Assembly: GCF_013426205.1 (NCBI RefSeq) | Contig: NC_089428.1 | Coordinates: 1,674,001 to 1,738,000, forward strand | Length of the DNA stretch: 64,000 nucleotides | Direction of reading: 5' to 3' | From: Metarhizium brunneum | Taxonomy: Eukaryota > Ascomycota > Sordariomycetes > Hypocreales > Clavicipitaceae | Made by a program: the position numbers and the translations under genes | Notes under the pieces: generated by a model | Seen by the model: only the letters and a program-made list of their open reading frames with translations | The model's database searches: none | What the model was told of the DNA's origin: nothing | In this document: positions 54,304 to 64,000 of the stretch, in pieces | How the letters are laid out: each line of letters opens with the position of its first letter | How positions within the stretch are numbered: position 1 is the first letter of the stretch

Positions 54304-57300
54304 CAATAATATCGGTACGGCCCGTAATTGTACGTATGAAGGCATGTTTTAGCGAAGAATCTTTAAATTGATGATGTATGGCTGATTTTGGAACGAAGAC
54401 TGGGTCCTTATAAAGAACTGAAGCTGTAAAATTGCGCCAGGAAGTAATTTCGGAACTCTGAGAGTAAAAAGCGGGCGACAAACACTCTACAGTCGCTTCA
54501 GAGTATCTTTAAAGAGAGGCCAGGCCCAGAACTTCGCGATGGACTTGCCGGTTTGGACGAAATGTCGACAAATCCCATAATCTGGTTGGCTAATGCACGT
54601 TAGTGGCGTTATAGTTTGTACTGCTATCCTTTGTTCGCTCAGATTAGATCCACACCGTTGTGTGCTACGCCTGATGTAGTTTCTATCACGAGAGGACGAA
54701 TAACCAGAAAGAACCCGTGAAGGCTAAGATTCAATCCCTAAGGCATGCGAAACATCAGAGAGGTATGTCATCATAGACCGATAAAGGGATGTCGTCGTCA
54801 TCCAAAGCGGCCAAGTTCAAACGGAATAAGGTAGCATGGGGTTCGTCGTTCCGGCTCCAAGACGAATCAGATGCACTCGACATGACCATTCAGAGGCCGA
54901 GGCATGAGCAAGCTCAGCTCGAGGCCGAGATCAGAGCACTTGGGGGTTGATGTTAGGCCAATATCTTCTCCATAGCAAGGTTAGTACGATTGAGATGGCT
55001 GTACCAAAAGCGACAATGCTGGCGTTTGGGCGAGCACGGGGAACATTAGAAATGTGACCAAGTAAGGTCAACAGCGCCGACTGTTTCCCCGGAGAGCCCG
55101 CTGCATCCATCACCACAGTAATCTCTTTGCTAAAAACGCATAAAAGAGCTAATGGTAATAAGTAGCATCTTGACCCATGCTAATCTCAACGGCTTATCGG
55201 CTTTTCGAGAATACATTATAGCCAATGTCCAGGAGCATATTTGCGTAGGAATTGACCGACCGCAAACACCAATGTTGGCTATAGTAGGTATTCTGAATGG
55301 TAAATGAGCTGAACACTCCAATTGCTACATGTTCATGTCCATTGAGGCAGTCTTTTGACGGAGTTCGAATCCGTTTGGGGTCTGCTCCAGTCTACCGATA
55401 GAAGAGAATTCCAGTCGTCGGAGCTTCTGCCGTCAGAATAATCGAGGATGATATAAACGTTGAAAATAGTCCGTCATTATCATCTGTGCTATAAGCCAGA
55501 GCTTTCAGGGCAGGTATGGTTGTGTTTTCTGCGAGGCAGTTGGATGCCATTAGCAACTTGCTTTTATCCAGTTTGGTATCCAAGTGGAACGGGCACCTAC
55601 AGCATTGTAGCCACCTCACTTTGGACCTTGCGGCCCGGGCAATATATGAGGCGATGCCGTAAAGGAATGTGTAAGACGCATTTCTAAAGGTCTGAAAATT
55701 GGATAAAAATGATGAAATTGTAGCTTCCCCGGACAAAATAAAGGGAGAAGTCTTGTTACAGCTAGATGAGGCGAGTTGGAGAAGTTCAGCCTCGCGATTG
55801 CGTACTCGTTGGATGAACCGATCCCGTTCACAATGGACCGATTGCTCTCCTATGGCATCGTTGAAATGCAATGGCTTGGCCGTTAATTGGTAGAACTCTG
55901 AAATGCTGGGGTTGCAGCGGCTCAAAAAGGGGTCTGGTTCATGTTATCTGGCGACGCCGCTGCATGTGTACGGAGTAGAAAAAGAGGTAAGCTGGTGCAG
56001 GTACACTGGGCAGGCTGGGTGCTGGCGTTCAATGTTCAGTCTGGTCAATGTTCGGTTGGGTCTGGTCAGTAATTGATTGGTTGGTAGCACCAGACGGGAT
56101 ACGCCTGGCACTGGCACCAGACAGCACTTGAGTATTGGCTAGGCGCATGCCAAAGCCATATTGCACACCAGATCTTAGCGCTGACTGAGTCAATCCAGTG
56201 ACATTCACCCCACAGGGTTCCTCACAGTAGGAAAGAGCGATGGAGTTATCAACTTCATCTCCAACTCATCTCCGCCTCATTTCTTGCTACATATGTAACC
56301 TTGAACAGTCACCACTCCCAAACCAGGGGCAACCACCGCTCCAGTCGCTCCAGAATTCCCTCAATACTTATCATGGTCCGATACATCTGCGACGGCTCCT
56401 GTCAACAGAGCATCACCGTCGTCCCTTGTAGTTGTCTTGAAGCTCTTATACCTCCGTGAAGCTTAATTGCATTCCCCGAGGCGAAGAATGACTACGTTTG
56501 CCTCCAGTCTGGTGCTCCCAAATACACTGGTGGCACCAGACGCAACGTTGTCGAAGAGGCAGCTACAGAAGCTCACAGGGGCAAATATACAAATGATACC
56601 CGCGAAAATGCAATTTCCATCCTCACCAGGCATCGTTTGTCGGCGGCACAGGCGCAGGGAAAAGTAGCTTGATACGAATGCTCGTCGGGCAACCTTCGGA
56701 TTCCAACTGCCGGAGCCGAAGGCGACGACGCAGGATCCCTCCCTTTCGTTCTGGGCGGCCTCAAACCAGCTCCAAGGCATCGTGGGGAAATGGCAGCGTC
56801 GAATGTGTCGATGGAGAATTCATCTCGGGTTGTGACCTGCATAAACGACCTTTTTCAAGAAGGAAGCCATGGACACCCAAGTATGCAAACACAACGCCAC
56901 GTCCACGACAGCCTGACCGGCTGTGTCAATTTCTGCCAACCGCCACCAGATAATGCACCTTGAAGGATCATCGGCACAACTAGGAGGGACAGCCGGCAAC
57001 CGAACGGGAATGAAGCGCGAGGGACAAAGTCAAGGTCGACCTTGGACTTTTGCTTTCCCCCGCATTGACAGACGCCACTGCAAGCATGATGCATCATTTT
57101 TCGTTTAACACTGGTCCCGATTCGAGGTAACGATGTCAACTTCGTTATTGGTTCCAGGATGTTTGTGCCTTGGCCATTCCTCTTCGAGCGTGAGACGGTT
57201 TGCACCTATTTGTTATTCGTCTCTTCGGCTCAATCACAAACAAATTCCGCCACACGAGGGAACACCGATCTCTTCCCCCACCTTGTGGCATTTTATCACA

Positions 57301-57505
57301 TTATCAAAGAACTTGGGCGCATATAGTCGTGTTGGTTTACAACAGGTTGCCGGCGGGTCAAAGTATAAGAAGGCTATGGAAGCCTCCATCGTAACAAGAC
57401 GCTGTAAGACTTTGGCATATGCCTATTGAGATAATCGGTTCCGTTGTCGCAACGACAGCTTTCCCCAATCATCAGATCGGCTGCATCCGAATCATATCAT
57501 CCACA
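54304..57505. other. Gene-poor region with possible degraded sequence
   Basis: Holds one longer minus-strand open frame (55392-55925, listed separately) and several protein-like fragments (minus 54931-55116 with a hydrophobic run IVAFGTAISIVLTLLW; plus 56467-56667) that do not join. About 56025-56140 is rich in repeated tctggtcag and caccagac words. No complete gene supported. Confidence 0.4.
55392..55925 (-). pseudogene. Orphan open frame without ATG, possible gene remnant
   Basis: 178 codons with no stop but no ATG at the head (the frame opens at a TTG). Composition is protein-like, with HFNDAIGEQ, RDRFIQRVRNREAELLQLASS and ATISSFLSNFQTFRNASYTF. It may be one exon of a decayed gene. I do not recognise it and found no clean splice partner. 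Confidence 0.22.
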
Positions 57506-58732
57506 ATGGCGGACCCCAATGCAACCATGTATCAGCTCAGCAAGGACTCCGATTTCCATTTTGGGATTCTTCGCGCTCTTGCGATGGCGCCCTTTGACGG
57601 CTCAGATATTGACGAGTGTCTCGGGGCTGCTAATTCAATTGTACCTGGTGACTTTGAGAGCTTCGCAACGTCATTTCTCAGCATTGCAAACACAGTCTAT
57701 AAGCGAGGATTGAGCATCGCCAAAACCAAGTTTCCCATTTCGGCGCGAACTGCATTCTTCAGTGCCGCCACGTACTTTCGTAGTGCTGATTTCTATCTCC
57801 ATGGCAATCCGGCGGACCCTCGAATTATGGACTATTGGGCCAAACAGACGGAAGCGTTTGACCAGGGCCTCGCACTGCTCTCGCCGCCTGGCGCAAGACT
57901 CACCATCAAGACTCCGGAGTTCGATATTCCCTGTATCTGGATCACGCCAGACCATGAGGTAAAGCAACGGCCAACCATCATCATGGGCAACGGCTATGAT
58001 GGATCTCAAGAGGAAATGTACCACGTCGCTGGTGTCGCTGCGCTCGAACGAGGCTACAATGTCCTCACCTATGAAGGTCCTGGACAGCCGTCGCCACGTC
58101 GTTACCAAAACAAGGGCTTCATCGCGGAGTGGGAAAAAGTCGTCACCCCCATCTTGGACCATGTCCTCAACATGACCAAGTCGGTCGACCCGACAGCCGT
58201 CGCTCTTTACGGCCTATCTCTAGGAGGCTACATGGCCCCGCGCGCGGCCGCCTTCGATCATCGCTTCGCCGCAATCATGGCCCTGGACGGTGTATGGGAC
58301 TTTGGCGCCGTTATCCGCCACGACTTTGGGCCCGATGCCATGCAAATCTACGACTCGGGTGACAAGGCAAAATTCGACCAGCTCGCTCAGCAGTATCTGA
58401 AGCCAGGCGTACGCACACGCCTGCGCTGGGGTCTCGAGCAAGGCATGTGGGCGTTCAACACGACTTCGCCATTCGAATTTGTCACCAGGGTGCAGAAATT
58501 TTCGCTGGCGAAGGTGGCTCACCAGATTCGAACACCCGCGTTGATTGGCGATGCCGAAGGTGACATCTTCTTCAAGGGCCAAGCGCAGCAGTTGGCCCAA
58601 GCGATTGGCAAGTGGGCTACTTTGTATCAGTTTAAGAACAAGGATTCTATTGGGACGCATTCAGGCATTGGCGCGTTGAAGCAGCATAATCAAGTCATAT
58701 ATGACTGGTTTGAGGACATTCTTCACAGGTAG
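57506..58732 (+). CDS. Alpha/beta hydrolase of the FrsA/DHPON-hydrolase-like type
   Basis: One exon, 408 residues from the ATG at 57506; an in-frame ATG at 57419 would add 29 residues but gives no sensible leader. The N-terminal helical lid region (residues 1-125) holds NTVYKRGLSIAKTKFPISARTAFFSAATYFRSADFYLHGNP, typical of fungal enzymes that cut C-C or ester bonds in polyketides and of 2,6-dihydroxypseudooxynicotine hydrolase. The catalytic core shows RPTIIMGNGYDGSQEEM, the nucleophile in YGLSLGGYMAPRAAA (Ser about 238), an acid in GDAEGDIF and His in GTHSGIG. No signal peptide, so cytosolic. Aspergillus Ayg1, which shortens a heptaketide in melanin synthesis, has similar size and layout; a melanin role is not shown here, as no PKS is nearby. 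Confidence 0.85.
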   Translation: MADPNATMYQLSKDSDFHFGILRALAMAPFDGSDIDECLGAANSIVPGDFESFATSFLSIANTVYKRGLSIAKTKFPISARTAFFSAATYFRSADFYLHGNPADPRIMDYWAKQTEAFDQGLALLSPPGARLTIKTPEFDIPCIWITPDHEVKQRPTIIMGNGYDGSQEEMYHVAGVAALERGYNVLTYEGPGQPSPRRYQNKGFIAEWEKVVTPILDHVLNMTKSVDPTAVALYGLSLGGYMAPRAAAFDHRFAAIMALDGVWDFGAVIRHDFGPDAMQIYDSGDKAKFDQLAQQYLKPGVRTRLRWGLEQGMWAFNTTSPFEFVTRVQKFSLAKVAHQIRTPALIGDAEGDIFFKGQAQQLAQAIGKWATLYQFKNKDSIGTHSGIGALKQHNQVIYDWFEDILHR

Positions 58733-59576
58733 CCCTAAAATATGAGACGACATGAAGAACAGTTGCAAGGGACACCGTATATAACGACGCATCGGATAGA
58801 AATATACAGCCAAGTTTCACCATTGTGAAGAAGCCATATCACAACGGCGCCAGTTCTGCAAAGTCAATTGTAGATACACTACCACTCACACCTCGGACCG
58901 AATCCAGAGGCTCACAGCCCAGGCCACAAGGTAAAGTTGCATGGCCATTGATTAATAAAGTCATTCGATTTTCAGCAAGCCGGTAGCCCAAAAAACTACG
59001 GAGAATACAAATAGCATCGTCAGCCCAATATCCATCTGGAACGACAACAGTCCAACAACACTCTATCAGTCATTTGGTCAGGCTTTGTGAGCATTAGGCT
59101 CCATAGAAAGCTAGTATTCACCTAGTACGCCGATATTGGAATAATACGAGACCAGATACTTGTTGCAGCGTGGCTGGTGTTGCCTTGAATGAGCGACTTT
59201 GACCTTGACAGATGTGCAAAAAGAGGCAGCAGACAGTCATGAAGATGGAAGATGTACGACCAGTCAATGCGGCCACCACAACCGTGGTTACGACCCTCGC
59301 TCCCAGATAACCGCCATGGTCTCGTCCCTGCATTTGCCGCCCTCCGGGTCCCAAGCAAATGCGCAAACTCCAGACAACACGGCCCATCTCAAGCTCTGCC
59401 GTGGTCTGTCTACCCTCACATGGGATTGGGCCCGTCGAGTCGAAACACTGCCGTTGCGGCTCTGGGGTTTGCTCTGGCGATGTAGCTGTAGCTGCGGACT
59501 GGGTCTCTCCATTCTCTGACCCTGGGGGACAGTTGATCGTTACCAGTTCTTCCTGATACGCCTCGTTGGGTTGAAG
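58733..59576. other. Spacer with an in-frame extension of the next ORF
   Basis: 3' flank of the hydrolase. From about 59118 to 59576 the minus strand keeps the same reading frame as the ORF at 59577-59945, separated from it only by one TAA. See the findings. Confidence 0.4.
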
Positions 59577-59945
59577 TTATCTCTTGACCACGTGGCACCT
59601 AGGGTGCTGGCTAGAATCTGTATCGTCTGTATTTTTCGTACCCCTTTCCGCCGTCTCCATATGTATCTCTGTCTTAAACGCGCCACAGCGCTCTTCCAGT
59701 GCGGTCCGAACATATTCATTATTCGGAGGATCGGTCTTGAGCACAAAACAAGAATACAAGAGCCCGTTGACTGCCAACTCTCGTATCCGCACCAGATATT
59801 CGTCGGTGCTACGAAGCGCCGCACAGCGCCTCATTGTCCGCTCCCAAACGTCCATATTACCACCACGATATGCCTTATTACAAGCCTCAATAAGCTCATC
59901 GAGCTTTCCATTTTGGATCCCTCTCAAAATCTTCCTTGAATTCAT
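59577..59945 (-). CDS. Unrecognised 122-codon ORF, possibly truncated
   Basis: Starts at an ATG (MNSRKILRGIQNGKLDELIEACNKAYRGG) and ends with HVVKR. The first 85 residues read as helical and charged (WERTMRRCAALRSTDEYLVRIRELAVNGLLYSCFVLK). No family recognised. After the stop the same frame stays open for another 152 codons, so the real protein may once have been longer, or an intron may hide the stop. Confidence 0.35.
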   Translation of the reverse strand: MNSRKILRGIQNGKLDELIEACNKAYRGGNMDVWERTMRRCAALRSTDEYLVRIRELAVNGLLYSCFVLKTDPPNNEYVRTALEERCGAFKTEIHMETAERGTKNTDDTDSSQHPRCHVVKR

Positions 59946-60560
59946 TAGCCATAGCGGTGCAGTTGGTTCTTTCGTCCGGCAATACTCTCCCTCGCTGCTC
60001 CTCTCTTAAGCCCACATATTGAGCTCTGCTTTCAGGTCATTTCCATGAAAAAAGCCGCGCTGTGGCGGGTCAAAAGGCTGATGATAGCTCCAATGTACGC
60101 CTGCCGATTAAACGCATTCCGCAACCTTTCTTCGGACGGTGTAGTCGATAATGTCAAGTGACTTATTCATGTGGAATCCGAGTTTCCGGTAATTAGGCAT
60201 GGTGTTGTGTCTTGGAGTCGCGGTGCGTACACGTCAAAGCAATTTATTTAACTTAATATATCTTTGTACAGGAAAACCCTCACAGGGAATAAAAACCTAT
60301 ACGTGATATCTCAAGATACAAAGAAACCTAGCGTGCTTTTATGCCTTGCAAGTCTATATAGTACGTGCTTAATAACTTGTATATTACCACATTAACGCTT
60401 ATAGTACTTTTTCGATCAAGCAAGTGACCTCGTCCTATTATGCCTTTATATTAGAAAATACTACTAATTCGCTTATTCGTAGCAAGAGCTTACCGGAGCG
60501 CCAAGCATTCTTTTCTGATTCATAAGATATGACCCCTCGTACCCGCAGACCAAGCACTTA
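59946..60560. other. Start of AT-rich tract
   Basis: From about 60230 the sequence becomes strongly AT-rich with many stops in all frames. No gene seen. Confidence 0.5.
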
Positions 60561-61091
60561 TCAGGCCACATACGCATTAGCAGACTGCCTTGGCTTAAAT
60601 AAATGTATAGAAAACTTACCTTGTGCTCCCTACAAAGAGGGCTAAGTCCATCATAGGCCGGTTGATTTTTGTAAATTAGACAGTGTATTGTACTATGCTC
60701 CTATTTAAAACTATTGTATTAGCATACTCTTTATAGCGCAGTTATAGAACAGAATATTCCCACTCCTCCAAACTATATTTAATAATTAGTATTATGTACT
60801 TTTTACGAAGTAGGTTAACTTACATCAGCTTCGCACGTAATATTCGCGCCTGACCATAATTGTAACACTTGACCAGGAGTCTAGAATTATAATATACAGT
60901 TAGTGTATTCTTATATATTTATAAATATCAAGGTATGAAAAGCCAGTTACCATTTCGTCCGGGTTAATTTCCGGGTGGTCATACGGGCCCTCAAGCGGCT
61001 GCGTTGGCTGCGGCTTCGCGACGGCATTCTCAACAGGTCCGGCGAGGCAGACGGCCGCGAAAGAAAAAATGAGACCTAGAGAGTATTTCAT
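60561..61091 (-). CDS. Small secreted protein (100 aa, four exons)
   Basis: Exons 61091-60951, 60880-60824, 60700-60620 and 60584-60561 all join in phase 0, with donors GTAACT, GTAAGT and GTAAGT and acceptors TCTAG, AATAG and GGCAG. The 100-residue product has a clear signal peptide (MKYSLGLIFSFAAVCLA), a Pro-rich segment (KPQPTQPLEGPYDHPEINPDE), then GQVLQLWSGANITCE and IHCLIYKNQPAYDGLSPLC. It ends SANAYVA. The mature part has three cysteines. The surrounding introns and flanks are AT-rich while the exons are not, which supports the model. No family recognised; it is effector-like by size, secretion and location in an AT-rich, repeat-bearing tract. The last two exons are less certain than the first two. 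Confidence 0.55.
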
Positions 61092-61789
61092 TTTAATACT
61101 TGTAGAAATTTGTACAATGTCTTGACAAGAAAGAAATACTAGATGGTAGGTAAATAGTAATAGAGTAGCTTTGAAGAAAAAGTCGGGGGAATACCTGCTA
61201 TTTATCGAGTAGAAGATGCCATGCTAGAAATGTGTACTCACACCCGTAATGCAAGGACATTTGTAAAATTTCATTCGACCTGAAGGGCAACAACCCACAC
61301 AGCCCGAGAATCATCCACATCGGCCTGAGAATATCGGCTACACTCTCGCCTCTATTAATAAGCTGCTAATAGCAGAGTCCACTCGGATCCGGCACAAAGG
61401 CAATTGTTGGCTCGCCGACAAAGAGCGCCCGCTGTGGGAAGCTGGGCATTTTGGCATTATATATAAATCTCTGTATTAATATAATACCTCAATTAAACTA
61501 TAAAAAAGAGTATTATGCGCCTTCCATACGAGTTAAGCGCCTACCATACGAGTTGAGGGGCGCCCAGCTCCACACAATATTATGCTTATTTTTTAACTTC
61601 CGTGCGGGGAACGGGGGATGACACCGAATACAGCTAGTAAGTAATTATGCCATGTAACAGCCCCTTTCTCGAAGCTCTCTTCCCATTGTTCTGTTTCTCT
61701 CCCTTTCTTATTTTTCAATATATCAACCGTGGGTGAGCCTCAAAGCGCAACTTGGGAAGACGAATCGGCCAGACTGACAAAAGCAGACC
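61092..61789. other. AT-rich spacer
   Basis: Promoter side of the secreted-protein gene. Contains the 20-bp tandem pair listed below. No gene seen. Confidence 0.5.
61519..61558 (+). repeat. 20-bp tandem duplication
   Basis: Two adjacent copies of GCGCCTTCCATACGAGTTAA, 18 of 20 bases the same; one difference is a transition (A/G at position 19) and one a transversion. Confidence 0.85.
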
Positions 61790-62336
61790 ACTTGTTATAT
61801 AAATAGAGCTCTTTTATCAACTAGGCCTTAAGAAAAACCAAGGACCTTTGACACTAAAGACTGTTATTAGATAAATTAAGTCATGATGCTTCAAGCCTTT
61901 AGCCCTTATCATATATCCCTGAACATGACGATGCTGCTTGGGAACGCATGCTTGCTAAGATTAGGGAGTAGTTAAGGAAATCACTTGAGGGGAGAGAGGA
62001 TAAAAAAGATGAGGAGGAGGGAGGAGCAGAGAGCGCTAATAACTGGGAAGGATAAGTGACATTAAGCGAATTTGAGAGCGTAGACTGGATGTATATGAAT
62101 GTTAGCGAGCACGCGGAACCACAGAGTAACTTACGATGGGCGGGTGATTGGGAAGATTACCGTGTGCGGCCGCCTCTGATGCATTTTGAGGGTGACTTGG
62201 AGCATGCTGTGACAAGGGCTCAATAGAGGGCTTGGAGCAATTTACTCAATTCATCTAATAACAGTCTTTGGTATCAAAGGTTCTTAGTTTTTCTTAAGGC
62301 CTTAAGAGACCAAAAATATCTATTTATATAAGAAGT
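61790..62336. mobile_element. 547-bp element with ~92-bp terminal inverted repeats and a decayed coding core
   Basis: Left arm 61790-61881 and right arm 62244-62336 are inverted copies. Both carry ACTTnTTATATAAATAG at the outer end, then GGCCTTAAGAAAAAC and CTGTTATTAGAT. From that GGCCTTAAG block inward nearly all mismatches are C/T or G/A transitions; a short segment between the outer end and this block is less similar. Between the arms a plus-strand frame reads as protein: AAWERMLAKIRE, stop, LRKSLEGREDKKDEEEGG, NNWEG, stop, VTLSEFESVDWMYMN, LRWAGDWEDYRVRPP, DLEHAVTRAQ, stop. The stops are TAG, TAA and TAG, as expected from CAG or CAA by C-to-T change. The core does not look like a transposase catalytic domain. 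It could be a non-autonomous TIR element that captured gene sequence, or a gene fragment flanked by inverted duplications. No clear target-site duplication was found. Confidence 0.6.
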
Positions 62337-64000
62337 TAGTAAGAACTTTCTGCCCTAATCCCGTGACTGTAGCCCTCGTGTAACCAGCTATTTCCGTGTA
62401 ACACATGCTCCGGACTTTTGGCGCAGGAGCTAGAAAACTTGGAGACACTTAGAATGCTCGACGAACTCTGGGACACGAACTAATATAGTATAAATATTTT
62501 GCTGGTTTTTACTGGCCTAATAATAGTAATAGATGTTGTGTATGTATTTTTACTTGCACCTAATAGCAGGCAGTAGGGGGATACTTGGGGAATACAGGTC
62601 TCATGTAAAACCCAAGGATTATAGATATAAGCTAGCTAGGTAGAATGCGGAACTTTTGAGTTATTACGTTGTTCTCAGTGTTTGAGTTTTCCCCTGCTCT
62701 TTTGTAGTTAGGTAATAAAGAGCTTTAAGACTTTTTAATTACGTGTATAGCTAGGTACGCCTTAATATATTAGGTTTACAGTGTTGCTCATATCTACCCA
62801 CAGTTAGTAACAGGGTAACGTGTAGGTAGCGTGTGGATTTTGAGCCAATCAAATATAGTATATATACAAAAAGCTCGTTGTAACTAGTCCTACGCACATG
62901 TACAAGTAATAACTTACCGTTGTGCTCTGGATGACTTGTTGTATTACCCACCTGGCCTACTTGGCCTGCCTTGCTAAATGGCGGTCGGAGATGATCGGGT
63001 TTACAGTAGGGCTGCATCGCTACAAGAACTGTATGGCCGTGCATGATGCGGTGAGGAGGCCTCTCTCAAGGAACCAGACACCTGATATTGGCAGCGGGCA
63101 TGTGGTCTACTTGACTGGTTTCCGATGGTAAGAGACAAATCTCGTCGGTATATATGTAGGTTCGCACCCTCCGGGTACTTTACTCGACTAACGACTTTAT
63201 TATAGGTATATATATACGTTTTATTGGTTGTTGACAGTGGACTTCTAAATTTAAATAAGCCCTTTAACTTATTTTGAGGTAATTGTTGTAAAGGGGAAAA
63301 TACATAGCTGCGCTGGAGGCAGTTGTGAAACATGTTATTTAGTGTCTCTGTGTGTCGTGCCCTCGAGCACAATCTCTGGTCATAATCTCCATCTAGTGCG
63401 TATATTCTGAATCATTAAAGGACGTTGAATTGTTTGTACGAATTAAATCTGCCTAGTATAACACCCGCAACACGAATCATGGGCATCCGGCCAGTTCTCT
63501 GGAGCCTCGCTTTAAGCCTGCAAGCTAGAGTTTGGGACAATATTCTGGTACTACTCAATTTCTCATGTGGGCCGTTAATGATTATGCATTCTCGGCTATA
63601 GTCATTCCTGTAGATCATAGTGGGTAACCGGTTCAGTGTAATATTAGCATCATAGAGGCCATACGGAGTAGTGAGACAAGTATGCATTTAAGCGCGGACG
63701 TGGCCAGAATCCGAGGTTTCTGCAAATTAGTAAAGGAAGAGGATAACATTACACTGCCGTGCCACACAGCATGATTATTTGGGATGGCTTGGGTAAAATG
63801 AGGCTACAACACTTGGGCTGCATGGCCACCTATCGCCGGGTATCAGACGTTGCGCCGAGTGTTGTATGGAAATGGGCGCTTTACAATCATGTCGGCTTAT
63901 AGCAGTCAAGGACTTCCGCCGCAACCATTGTGCGATTGAAGCTGTGAAACCCTGTTGGGACATGGTACAAAAAGACGTTGCAAACTGCATCAACTTGTCA
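62337..64000. other. AT-rich gene-free tract to the window edge
   Basis: Short frames of 69-123 codons with no domain. AT-rich to about 63350, then more even. No terminal or telomeric repeat is visible. Confidence 0.5.

Noticed and set aside
55355..55385. tRNA-like T-arm (GGAGTTCGAATCCG)
   Set aside because: The stem pairs only if the loop is shifted off the TTCGAAN pattern, and no acceptor, D or anticodon arm fits upstream.

Overview
The window looks like nuclear DNA of a filamentous ascomycete, most likely a hypocrealean Sordariomycete. Genes are on both strands, split by short GT-AG introns and separated by long AT-neutral spacers. The content is typically fungal: Erg24, NST1, Rho2, Tma20, two Zn2Cys6 regulators, a siderophore transporter, an I78 inhibitor and an S28 peptidase. 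The genus call is inference. No CRISPR array, rRNA or convincing tRNA was seen. Exon joins were placed by reading splice sites and checking phase; none has transcript support.

Layout. 0-2.2 kb: a 31-codon 3' end of a gene, then a decayed NACHT-type NTPase gene. 4-9.5 kb: a GPI-anchored cutinase-family esterase, a small EthD-fold protein and a siderophore-type MFS transporter with an ATCWGATAA iron-repressor site upstream. 11-15.3 kb: two lineage-type accessory genes, each carrying one disabling change: an F-box-like protein with a C-terminal frameshift and an SRPK-like kinase with one in-frame stop. 16-20 kb: C-14 sterol reductase, ACC deaminase and a 55-residue cysteine-rich secreted protein. 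21-27.6 kb: S28 peptidase, Tma20, an I78 inhibitor and a single-pass membrane protein. 28.8-40 kb is a housekeeping block: NST1, Rho2, mitochondrial ribosomal protein mL40 and an AT-hook protein. 42-54.3 kb: a tiny two-exon ORF, an ADP-ribosylglycohydrolase, two Zn2Cys6 factors and an RRM-like protein. 57.5-58.7 kb: an alpha/beta hydrolase. 60-64 kb is AT-rich and nearly gene-free, but holds a four-exon small secreted protein and a 547-bp element bounded by ~92-bp terminal inverted repeats whose copies differ mainly by transitions (RIP-like).

How the genes fit together. This is not one pathway or biosynthetic cluster. Core genes (translation, sterol synthesis, polarity/cell wall, mitochondrial ribosome) alternate with accessory genes suited to life on a host or in soil: cutin or acetylester hydrolysis, siderophore uptake, ACC degradation, secreted proteolysis and two effector-like small secreted proteins. 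Broken genes and transition-rich repeats cluster in the accessory segments (0-2, 11-15 and 60-63 kb). This suggests gene turnover with repeat-induced point mutation, past or present.
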